DNA from: Luidia sarsii | Lineage: Eukaryota > Echinodermata > Asteroidea > Paxillosida > Luidiidae | Direction of reading: 5' to 3' | Length of the DNA: 64,000 nucleotides | Assembly: GCA_949987565.1 (NCBI GenBank) | Contig: OX465118.1 | Coordinates: 7,439,564 to 7,503,563, forward strand | Part shown: in pieces, positions 32,568 to 44,500 of the stretch | How the letters are laid out: each line of letters starts with the position of its first letter | Numbering within the stretch: position 1 is the stretch's first letter | Translations under genes and position numbers: made by a program | The notes under the pieces: model-generated | Seen by the model: only the letters and a program-made list of their open reading frames with translations | What the model was told of the DNA's origin: nothing | Databases searched by the model: none

Positions 32568-35500
32568 ATGCTCAAGGCCAAGGAGTACGACTGGAAGGAC
32601 TCCAACCTGGCCCTCTTTGGCTCGGACACGGAGAAGAGCGTCAAGAAGGAGTCTGCCCAGTCTGAGCCAGCTTGGAAAGGGGCCGGCGATTCGGTCGGAC
32701 TTCAGGTAAAGGAAAAACAGAAAGCAGCCAGGTTTCTGCCTGAGCTGGATTTCACAAAGCCTTACAATGCATGGTAACTCAGCTGGATGGATAACCCATC
32801 ATTAGTTGTGATATACCATACAGTTTCCGTGCATCGCTCATCGTCTTGCGATTGATCAAAACTTACGATGGGTTTGGTGAAATTGACTACAGGTGCACCA
32901 CAGTCACACAAACACAGAGGAAAAACTTGATTACTTGGATCGAGATATTTTATTTTGAATCTGCCGTTGTCTCTGAATTGTTGTAGATTTGGCGCATTGT
33001 GAAATTCAAGGTGCAGCAATGGCCCGAGGAGGACTATGGCAAGTTCTACAATGGAGACTCTTACATCATCCTCAACACCTATGTGAGTGCTACCTCTCTG
33101 CCCCTCTTACTCACTCTCATTCCCTCTCTCGTTCTCTTTCTCTCATTCTATATTTCTGCCTCTCCCTCTCTCTCCCTTGCTGCCTCTCTCCCCCTCTTTC
33201 TTACTCTCATTCCCTCTCTCACTCTCCTCTACCCATCACTAAGATTGTTCAGCATCTAAATCAGGGGAATGAAACCCAGAGAAAAATGTTGGCTTATCTG
33301 ATTGGTTCTAAAAACAACCTACAATTACCTACGTGCTACTCACCTTTGAGTTTCATAAAGAGGGGAAAATCATGGAATTCAGTGGTCTAATTTGCGTTCC
33401 CGCTTTGCATGGTGGGTGAAACAATATAGGAGGGTTTGCGGTGATACATGTATAATGTCTCTTAAAGGGATAGTGCAACATTGGTCGAGGTCAATAAATA
33501 ACATTAATACGTTGTCTGATCCAACATATGCATGAAATAGCACACCTGTGAAAATTTCAGCTCAATCCAACTACCGAAAATTGTGAAAACCGCTTCATTT
33601 GTTTTGCGAAAATGCAGCATTCAACGCCGTACTGTTCTGAAAAATAGTTTAGATCTCGGTGAGACGTAAACTATTTCTTTTAATCTTTTCTCCAAAAATA
33701 CAGCAATTTATACAGAAATATTTGAGTGCGAGGTTTCTACCATAACATTTCTGTTTTTCGATCTTACCAATGTTGTGTAAGAGTGATAACTCGACGTTCC
33801 GGCCAGTATGCTCTGGCCGTCATCTGGAGAATGTTCAGCATTTGTTGTAATTTGTTATTACACAGAGCTCTTGAATCAAACAGTACTTGACTGTGCTACC
33901 TTTTCCCTTTCAACAGAAAAAGGAAGAGGAGATCCTGTATGATGTCCACTTCTGGATCGGCGCTAGCTCCACACAGGTATGAACAAGACTTAACTAATAA
34001 TAATTACTGCACTCTTCACATGAAAGTGATCAAAAGCTCATTACAAAAGCTCATTACATTAAAATGGTTAAAGCAAATAACTACAATTATAAAAGGTACC
34101 AGGTGTAAGGGACAGTGTATTGGTAAAGACGGGTTACTTGGTCAGTGCCTAAACTGCAGTATAGGGATAAGGGCTTTTCACACTACGAAAAATCTCCGTA
34201 TTGGACAAGGGTCGGACCTGTGTCCACTAGACTGAGCTTTTTACACTGCACCATTTCAACACGGCGTCGATCCGTGTAGAGCGCTTGACACGTGTTGAAA
34301 CCAACCCTGTTCGGGAGGTGGGTTGAGAGCGGTTGACCCGTGCTGAGAATTCCGACACGTGTTGAAAGCCGTAGTGTGAAAGTCTCTGGTTTGAGTTCGA
34401 CCCGTGTAACATAACGTCCGAGTGCATGCGTGGCAGCATCACACTGTACACTGTATATAATATTCCACTATAGGGTTGAAAGCAGGATCCCGTGTGTAGT
34501 GTGAAACGATCGCGCAATACACGGGTCAAAACGTTACACGTGTCGAGCAAATGCTGGTGTTGCGGTGAGTAGTGTGAAAACTGAGCGAAAGTGACCCGTG
34601 TTCGACACGGGTCGGACCCTTGTAAATTTCGACACGGATCGGACGTTCATGGTGTGAAAAGCCTATACAGTGTACATCTTGTCCCTTAAGCCTAAGTCCT
34701 TGAGCCTAACCCTTCTGACATCAGTAATGTTTCGACCTTTCAGTCTGGAGACAGATACCTCTGACAGTACAACTGTACCCTAACCTTCCCAAATCCTGCA
34801 GAATCCTATTTGCCTTCTGCAGGATTCCGCAGGATTCAGGGCACGTGAGAGTTGACACATTGCAGGATTCTGCAGGATTCAGGGCACATGAGAGTTGACA
34901 CATTGCAGGATTGTGCAGGATTCAGGGCACATGAGAGTTGACACATTGCAGGATTGTGCAGAATTCAGGGCACATGGGACTTGACACATTGCAGGATTGT
35001 GCAGGATTCAGGGCACATGAGACTTGACACATTGTTCTAAGCTGAAAAAAGTCTTTGTTTAGAATGTGGACTAAAACTCCATAAGCTCAGTGCAGGATTT
35101 GGCAGGATTCAGGCAATGGTCCGCAGTAGCCAGTACTGCAGGATTTTGCAGGATTCAGGTCACATTGAGCTTTGAAAAAGGTAGGATAGCAGAATTTTGC
35201 AGGATTCAGGTTATATCCTGCCAAACATTGGTAGGAGTTCATCTAGCTAGCTGACGCAGCAACCCTAGAAGTAGAAGCAGAGAAAAGACAATAAAAAACA
35301 CAGTAGCTCTCAAGAACAGTAAGCACATTACTTTAAAAAGCTCGACCCTTGGGAGGCTGGTAGTCAATGAGTTTTCCGAGAGCGTACCGGTACCGTGCAC
35401 TGTGCTCCAATCTATAATGCGTGTGGGATATTTTCTTTCACTTCCTCATGTGTAGCTATAGCTCCTGTGCACTCAATACTCTGCCCTTTGCCCCATATTA

Positions 35501-38500
35501 AAAAACAAACATCCGTATGAACAACCGTTCTACAGCAGGTAGCTCAGGAAGGATTGAAGATCAGGATCTCCTGCTTTCTAGTATACCTCTTCTTCAACTG
35601 TCGACTAGTGGGGTCTTTCAGGTTGTACATTGTGTACTTGGATTCGCATTTGCATGGGTCAGCAGGTGTCAAATTCGTCTTTCCTGCATATGTATAAGCG
35701 GGGACCTTGGCTCAGTGCAGTGCTAGCAACAAGTTGAAAAGGGAAACCCAGATCTTAGTTGGATGTGAACATTCACATTTATTTCTCATCATGGCAATGT
35801 ATAATTATTAGGGCCGTTTCCACAGCCCAAATGATCGCGATTTGAATTGTGATTTCCAACAACCGGCTTTTTTTTTGCTTGCGTTCACACTCGTAGGCCA
35901 ACAAATGTTGGGGGTGGCCCATGCAGGGAGACATATAATCAAGCACGGCATTTCCTGTCAGAGCGCGAGCGTTGCATTGTGGGATAAAAAAAACCGGCAC
36001 GGTTCAGTGGAGTGTTCCCATGAACAAAGTGAGAAGACTTGCTGGACTTTTTTCCTTTTCAAATGACTGACTGTTTGGCAAACCCTGTGATTCCACCGTC
36101 CAATTTTTCTTTGGTATAACATTTTTGTTCAGCTGGTACTTGCATTAAGTACCAGTACTCAATTGCAAAGTGCTTCTATTTGGTGCATCTTGTCTGTTCC
36201 ACCAATATTGCTAAGCATTTTCCGCCAGCCAAAGTGCGTAGGTTGTTTCTAAGCAACCTGATAGCAGGCTTTGTTACTACACAAATGGCGTGAGTGTTGC
36301 TAGTGGCTTTTATCCGCATGTTTCTGTTTTGTTTAATTATTTATTTTGTGGAGAAAAATATATTCAGACATCAAAGTCTCTCTTTACATTGCCCTAACCC
36401 CACCTGTCTCTAGATGTAGAACTGCAAACAAAATGATTGAATTGCTAGACCAATTGCCATGGATGAGACTATCAGGTTATCAGTCGGTCTGCCAAGATCA
36501 ACATTGAAAGATGGCGCCAGTGATAGCAGACATTTGGGAAACCGGGTATCCTAGCAGCTGTCAATTTGGATGTGGCAGAAAACAAGGCCATTAGAAAATG
36601 AGTAGAGATTAATAAAGCCGTGTCCGCACTAGACTTTTTTTTGGGGGGGGGGGAGGGTTTACCAAGACGATGGTAAAGTTAAATACGGTCAAATGTAACC
36701 ACTGTCTGCACTTCGACTTTCGACATGGGAACATTTTACCTAGACTGTGGTAGAAGTAACCGAGCTGGCAGTATAATGACTCAAATCAATGCCAAACGCA
36801 TGCGTGGTGACCTGTGCAGCACGATCTCTCTCTGAATGTACATGTACACTTTTCCATGTGCCGCTTTTACCAACTCGCTGCACAGTCCGCACTGACCAGG
36901 GGCCAATTTCATAGCGCCGCTTAAGCACAAAAAATTTGCTTAAGCGCAAAAACTCATGAGCCACAGGATCCCCTTGCCAACCCAAACTTCACTTTTGTTT
37001 CAGGCCAAGTAAAGAAGAGTGGAATACAAGTCAAAAGCACTTGACATCACATTGCAGTGCAGCTTGTAATCCTTGCTTACACGAGGAAGACTTTTCCTGC
37101 TTAGCAGATTTTCACACTTAAGCGGCTCTATGAAATTGGGCCCAGGTAACCTTTTCTGGGCAGAAGTTGGCCGGTAGAATTAACCACAGAACTCTGGAAA
37201 TATAACTGAGGGGAAAATGTCCCAGGGCTGTCCACAGTGGACTTAGAATGGGAAAATTTTCCATCATCTCGGTAAGTTTTACCGAAGAAAGTCCAGAGCA
37301 GAGAGTCTCCCTCCACTATCAGCCTCGGGGTAGTTGTCCCCGAATCTACCACCTGAGAGGTGAAAAATGAATGTAAAAGTTGATGCTGAATGGTGTGTTA
37401 AGGATTTCTATCCTGATTCCCCATGCACATAGCACAGCACTAGTGACTACCAGGGGCTTTCACCCTTTTTTTATTTTTGAATCCCGAATCATTAATTTTG
37501 TTCCCATGTGAATGCTAACATCTTTATCCAAAATCGCAGTCCGTCGTGCCTTTTTTTTTAAAGTCCACAACGATTTGCCGAGCACTTTGGTGTAAAGTTG
37601 TGAACACTACCGAGAATTGAAAATCAGTAAGTTCCATCCCACACATGTAGTTGACCATTTAGGGAGGCCACCATCTAAGGGCTGGATAGGTCAGATGGTA
37701 AGAGCACTGGTACGCATAACCAGAGATATGGGGTTCAAATATCGATCTAGTCAAAGTTTTCTTTGCCACTTTCTCAAATTGAATGGAACTTGGTCCCCAG
37801 GATGAGTATGGCACTGCAGCCTATAAGACGGTGGAGTTGGACACCTTCCTCGACGACAAGCCGGTCCAGCATCGGGAAGTCATGGGACACGAGTCAGACT
37901 TGTTAAAGTCCTACTTCAGTGTGATCAGGTGTGTGGGGTGTCGGCAGGGAGAGGAAGGGGTACAGAGAGAGGGAGGGAGAGAGGAAGGGGAGAGAGAGGA
38001 AGGGGAGAGAGGAGGGGGAAGAGAGGAGGGGGGGGGGGAGAGGGAGGGAGAGAGGGGCAGGGAGAGCGGGGGGGGGGGGGGGTTGGGTAGGGAGAGATGA
38101 GAGGGGAGAGAGGGAGGGGAGAGAGGGAGGGGAGAGAGGGAGGGGAGAGAGGGAGGGGAGAGAGGGAGGGGAGAGAGGGAGGGGAGAGAGGGAGGGGAGA
38201 GAGGGAGGGGAGAGAGGGAGGGGAGAGGAGAGAGGGAGGGGAGAGAGGGAGGGGAGAGAGGGAGGGGAGAGAGGGAGGGGAGAGAGGGAGGGGAGAGAGG
38301 GAGGGGAGAGAGGGAGGGGAGAGTTAGAGAGAGAGATAGAGATACAGGGAGGGAGAGGGACAGGGATACTGTAGATAATAGACTAGTTAGTAACCCCAAT
38401 GGTCATTGTGTGTCTGTATGTAGCCTGCTGGAGGGTGGAGCAGATACTGGCTTCAGACGTGTCATGCCGACCGAGTACAAGACCCGCCTTCTCCACGTCT

Positions 38501-41500
38501 GTGGAACTAGGAAGAATGTGACGGTGCAAGAGGTGAGTCCAGCTCATTTTCCCATCCCCACAACAACAACAAAAAATCAGCTGCAGTCACCACATTGTTC
38601 AGGTCGTGGTTTCACAAAAGGCCATGCAATCCATTGTAACTCAACTTGCGATGGATAACGGTAACCCATCGTAAGTTGAAATACACCGTATGGTTTCTGT
38701 GCATCTCTCATCGTCGCAGGCTAGGATGGCTTGGATGACATTGACCACTCTTCATTTCATAAAATGCAAGCCAAACGATGAGAGATGCCGCATTGGTTCA
38801 ACTGGTCATATTCAATGGCTTCAGATGGAGCTCTCTGTGGCAATTACATGTTTTTTGAGGGGATTCCCATTTGTTTTTTTAAGGTATCACTGAAGAGGGG
38901 TAACCTGAATTCTGACGATGTGTACATCATGGATATGGGCTTGGAATTGTACCAGTGGAACGGAGAAGGATGCAACAAAGATGAAAAGTTCAAGGTACAG
39001 ATATGGCTAGTGCTCTGAGCAGAATGTGTTGCCTGCCTCCCTCAATTATCTCAAAGCGGTCCTCTGAAAGTCTTCACCAATCACAGCACTTTAATCTGCC
39101 AGACCACAAGGGGTTTCTCCTGCAACATGAGTCTGAGGTAGCAACCGATAATGTGCTTAGTAGGTGTGTGACAGCTACATGTAGATACCTAGGTGCTCAA
39201 AATACTCAACTAGACAGTGTATGCTAGATACATGTACCTTGGTGCTCCAAATACTCCACCAGACAGTGTCCATTAGATGCCTTAATGCTCTAAATACTCC
39301 ACTAGACAATGTCCGTTAGATACATGTACCTTGATGCTCCACTAAACAATGTCCGCTGGATACCTACATGGTGCTCAAAATACTCCACTAGACAGTGTCC
39401 GTTAGATACCTACATGTAGGTGCTAAGAATTCTCCACTAGACAATGTCTGCTAGATACCTTGATGCTCAAAATACTCAACTAGACAGTGTCCGCAGTGTC
39501 CAACTACAAATGTACTCCAAGACTGTCCGTTAGATACCTTGGTCCTCTAAATACTCCACTAGACAGTGTCCGCTGGATACCTTGGTGCTCCAAATAATCC
39601 ACTACACTGTGTCTGCTAGATACCTTGTCCTTTAAAATCTTCAATTGTTTTTCTGTGGTGATGGGGGATTGGACAGGCTGCGCAACATCTGCAGACCATC
39701 AAGTCTGAGCGCGGTGGCAAAGCCAGAGTGAACACCCTGGAAGAGGGGGCACTCTCCCCATCCCACAAGTTCTACGAGATGCTGCCCAAAGGGGATGCAG
39801 ACCGCAAAGTCTTGCGAGGTGACGCCAACTTTGAGACCACCATCCTCCGGTAAGCCTTGGGAGCGGGTTTGATATCTGCCATCTCTGTCATCCAGTTTGA
39901 AAGAAAAAAAAATGACAAAGATACCCGTGACTGGATGCACCACTTATATTGTGCCCGCTCCAGGATCAGCATGTTTGAAAGCGCATTACCTAAAATAAAT
40001 TTCACACAACCTAATAAAATTGTATGAGCAAGAGCAGTATTAATTTACATATAGCAGTATTACATTACATATAGAATGCATATTAATCGGGGTAAAAATC
40101 AAGATTAAAATGCACCAAACATAAAAATCAATAATTACATCAGTTAAAACCGGATAATAAGTGAATACAGGAATTAGGTATATACAATTAGAATGAAATT
40201 AGTTTTAAAAAGATGGTATCTCGTTCCATAACTTTAGGGCAGCTAAATAAAAAGAAAGGTCACCTAGTGTGGGCAACATTTTGCCTTTAGGATATTGTAA
40301 TAAAATTTCACCTGATGATCTAAGATTGTGACGGTGCTGACTTCTGACATTAATCAATTCAGTTAAGTGTCTATCATTGAACCGGAATTATGACTTGGTT
40401 TGCTCTGCCCAATTGTTTGTTGATCCTGATTGCCTGTTTAAAAAAAAAAAAATTTCGAACCTGCAACTCTCAACTCTGGCCATTTTTTTAGTGCAGGTGC
40501 TGTACCTCACTACAAAACCAGAAAGTGCAGGTTTGAATCCCACCAATAAACTGACAAAAGGGGGGAGGGGGGAAAGGCACCCCACCCAGGGGCTGGGAAG
40601 CTCAGGTGTGGAAGAGCACTGGTATGGTAAACCAGAGGCATTGACTTTGGCCTTGCGTATTAATTTCTCCCCTGCCCTCTTCCTCCAATGCAGTGTGTCC
40701 GACGCATCTGGCCAACTTAAGATGACCGAGGTGTCAAAAGGGACTCCTAATAAAGATGTTTTGAATCCGCAGGTAAAGACAAAATCTAGACCATCAGCTT
40801 TTCTGATTGGCACCCCCATAGTTGACTATTTGGGGAGGCCACCACCTTGGGGCTGGATAGCTGCCGGTCCGTTGAACCAGAGGTCTTGGGTCCATGTCCT
40901 GGTCCTGTCAACTTTTATTTTTACACATTTTATAGTCTTGGCCTCTGCTATAGACCGTGTAACTCTTGTGGTGAAAAAGGTCACTGTACACTTCCGGGCA
41001 CCTCCGCGCCGCCTGCTATAGAAGATTAACACGTGCCCAATATAGAATGCATTATAGAATTCAAAGAATGCAAAATAGAATGCAAAATAATACAAAATCA
41101 AAACACAAACGTGAAAACGTGCAAAATCACGTACTTTACACATTGTATTTTAATATTTTATTCCTAAAGGACTATTCTAATACCGGTAGTTAAAACTGCT
41201 TCAATCGGCTTGATACAAAATATTTTAACAAAAACGTTTGACGCTCCACACTTGACCTCCTATTCGAGGAGCCCAGAAGTCAGGAATCTCACGGTAACAC
41301 GTACATTCTCGAGGCCAACTTACACGGTCTATTGAGGTCTTGGTCTTAGTCTTGGGCATTGAGGTCTCGGTCTCGGCCTCTTTCATTGAGGTCTCAGCTT
41401 CTGCTATTTGAGGTCGCAGTCTCAGCTTCTGTTATTTGAGGTCTCAGTCTCGGCCTCTGCTATTTGAGGTCTCGGTCTCGGCCTCTGTTATTGAGGTCTT

Positions 41501-44500
41501 GGTCTTGGCCCTTTTTTATTGAGGTCTCTGTCTCAGTCCTCTTTTATTGAGGTCTCAGTCTCAGCCTCTGTTATTCAGGACTCGGTCTCGGCTTCTGTTA
41601 TTAAGGTGTCAGTCTCAATCTCTTTTATTGAGGTCTTGGTCTCGGCCTCTTTTATTGAGGTCTCTGTCTCAGCCCTCTTTAATTGAGGTCTCGGTCTCGG
41701 CCTCTTTTATTGAGGTCTCGGTCTCGGCCTTGGTTATTGAGGTGTTGGGCATTGAGGTCTAGGTCTCGGTGTTGGGCATTGAGGTCTAGGTCTCAGTGTT
41801 GGGCATTGAAGTCTCAGCCTCAGTCTCATACCACCATGACTTTTTTTTGTAACCCTGCATCTCAGGATGTCTTCCTGATTGATACTGGCAAGGAGATGTT
41901 CTGCTGGATTGGCATGGGTGCAAGCGTTGACGAAAGAAGGAACGGCATGAGCTACTGTCATGTAAGTATGGACACAAATCTCAAAAGTTAGAGGGCCTGA
42001 CGTTTCGATCCTAGCAGGACTTCTCTCAGAGGTCACTTTGCCTTTGAGAAAGGTCCTGCTAGAATCAAAACGCCAGGCCCTCTAACTTTTTAGATTTATG
42101 TATTGCAGGTCATTTTAGTCAGTGAGCAGTTTGCAACAGTTTTTTGTATGGACATGAGTGACTCCTTCACTATCATAGAAGGCCTACTGTTGAGGTGGTG
42201 GAATTGTATTCACAGACCAGTGCCTAATTTCATGGAGCTACTTGAGCACCAGGCCTTCATTTTAATAAATACGAGGAGCGCTATAAATTGCTCTCCTTAA
42301 TTCACTTTGTTGATTTAAGGAGAGCGATTTTTTTCTATGAAAAACAAAAGAAAAAACCCACTCAATTCCAACGACAAAGAAAGAAACCCATTATCATCCC
42401 AATTCATGTTTTGTTTCGGTATTAAAATAAATTGCACTTTTTTGTAGCGTGAGTGACCGTCTCGCTAATACTCCTGGAAGTACGAAGTTCCGATCAGGCT
42501 TGAGTAGCGCAGCGTACTCGATCGTATGCAGCCTTACGGCCGCTGTGCATGTGCACTGTGCGGTATACAGCGTGCAAAGATGGGTTGTGTCATGTCACGT
42601 GCAATGCGTAGGCTGGTTTCGGCCCTACAGCTCCTGTAGTGTCCCTATGGCTTTACTTAGAGGCGGAAACCAAACCTAGACTTGCCAACCTGGTTAACGT
42701 CGCGAAGGGAAATCGGTCATAACTAAAATGCATTACTTCCATTGTTCGTCTCCGAATGTTGTTTTCACGTAATTTAATATTTATCCCTTAGTCATTAATG
42801 TTGAAAGTGGTATGAATAGAAAGAGGAGAATATAGGCTTCAATTTGAGGGTAAAATGTTTACAGGGTGCACTAGGCGGCCGGAAAACACGAATTTGACTT
42901 TTTCTCCGCCATTTTAGCTCGATCGAATGGAACGATTTGGCAAATTTGAACTTCCAATATCTCAAGAAAGAAATGAAAAATCCTTCTCAAATTTTCTAGA
43001 ATTCTAGAAAAAAACATTTCTTATCTGGTATGCGTACTTTGGTTGACCGCGAAACTCGAAATATCGCTGGTATAAATGTAATAAACATTAGTTTATTTGT
43101 TAGAAAACAACTGTAAGGGCTGGCGGAAGTCTACTAATCACTGCATACGTACACGTGCCGAGTGCACACACTGGATAGCGTGCGATCTCGCACCACGATC
43201 GACAAACGATCAGCCTCAACTCAACGTAAATCACGACGACGAGTACGGTCCCAAAAGCCGTTTTTAGAGCAGATTTGGTTGGCTTAAATGTTGTCTTAAA
43301 TTTCTGACACAAAACATTTGTGCTTTTAACTCATGTGAACAAAAAACAACAAAAAACAAGGTGATTAAACTTTCACGGTTTTTAAAAAATCATAATGCTC
43401 TCGTTAAATTTGTAGGGAGCGCTTTTTTTTGCTCTCCTTGGAAAACATTAAGGAGCACGGAGGAGCGCGAGTGCGATCGCGCTCCTTTCGTTTCAAGCCC
43501 TGGAGCACCAAAATCTGCTTACGCATGAAAAGCCTCGAGGAATAAAATCAGGTTGCCAGCCAAAGTTCCACTTGTATTTTATGCAAAGCACCCATGGTTA
43601 GAATACAAGTCGAGGGCATCAAATGAAATATGGCTGGTAATCTTGAATTAAAGAAGGATGGATTTCCATGCTATTAAAGCAGGTTTTCTTGCTTAAGCTG
43701 CTCTATGGAATTGGACCCTGCTTGACCATCTCATGCCAGGACCTTCGTATTCAGAGCCTGGGTTGGTGTTGCTATGCGCCAGGCCCGTCCAAATCAAGTC
43801 ATAAAAAAAGGAAGGCTCCTTTCAGCCAACTTCCCGTTCCAAGCATGGCACACATCTCTCTGAGCCCATTTTTCACAGAGCTGCTGATCAAGTGTGGAAA
43901 TCTTCTCCACAGGAAAATGATTCCTCCGTTAAAGCAGCTGGGATTGCCAAACATGTTTCATGCGATGCTCATTGTGTTTGAATTGCATTCTACCATCGGG
44001 GTGCTAAGCGTGAAACATAATTTGAACATCAGATTCTGGCATCCTGGTTTACATTAAGCCAGGTTTTTCCTGCTTAACCACTTCACGCCGGGACCTCTGA
44101 AATTGGAGCGCCATCTATGTTACTATGCGACGGGGCCCTCCGAATACGGGCACCACTATTGTCTACATTTTAAACAAAGACTCTTTTCAGCTTAGAACAA
44201 AGCAATATGAATCATGACAAAGACCCATTTTGACGAGATTAGCGGCAACAATTGCGCTATTGTGGGACTTTTACTGTGGATGATCGAGGGATAGTGAGCT
44301 GCTGCTGATTGCACGTGGGAGACATTGTGTTGGCATGCCACACAGCCCAACGGTCGTCGGTCAGGCAGTGGAATTCCACCCACATTCTTTACCGCAATCT
44401 GTATGCTCGGTTGGGGCCGACCAACTCGAAGATTTGACTGCCTGGAGTGGAGGCTGGAGTCTGCGGTCAGGGACCACCGGTATTATACACGCACACACAC

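Noticed and set aside
37911..38399. Ser/Leu/Pro-rich and Arg/Glu/Gly-rich frames
   Set aside because: Translations of the purine-rich array on the two strands.
40377..41021. 214-codon frame around coding exon 8 of gelsolin-like gene 2
   Set aside because: Only 40694-40772 has homology and splice sites; the rest is SINE and intron.
43668..44057. 129-codon plus-strand frame
   Set aside because: It covers the right part of a family D MITE and adjoining unique sequence; no splice or domain support.
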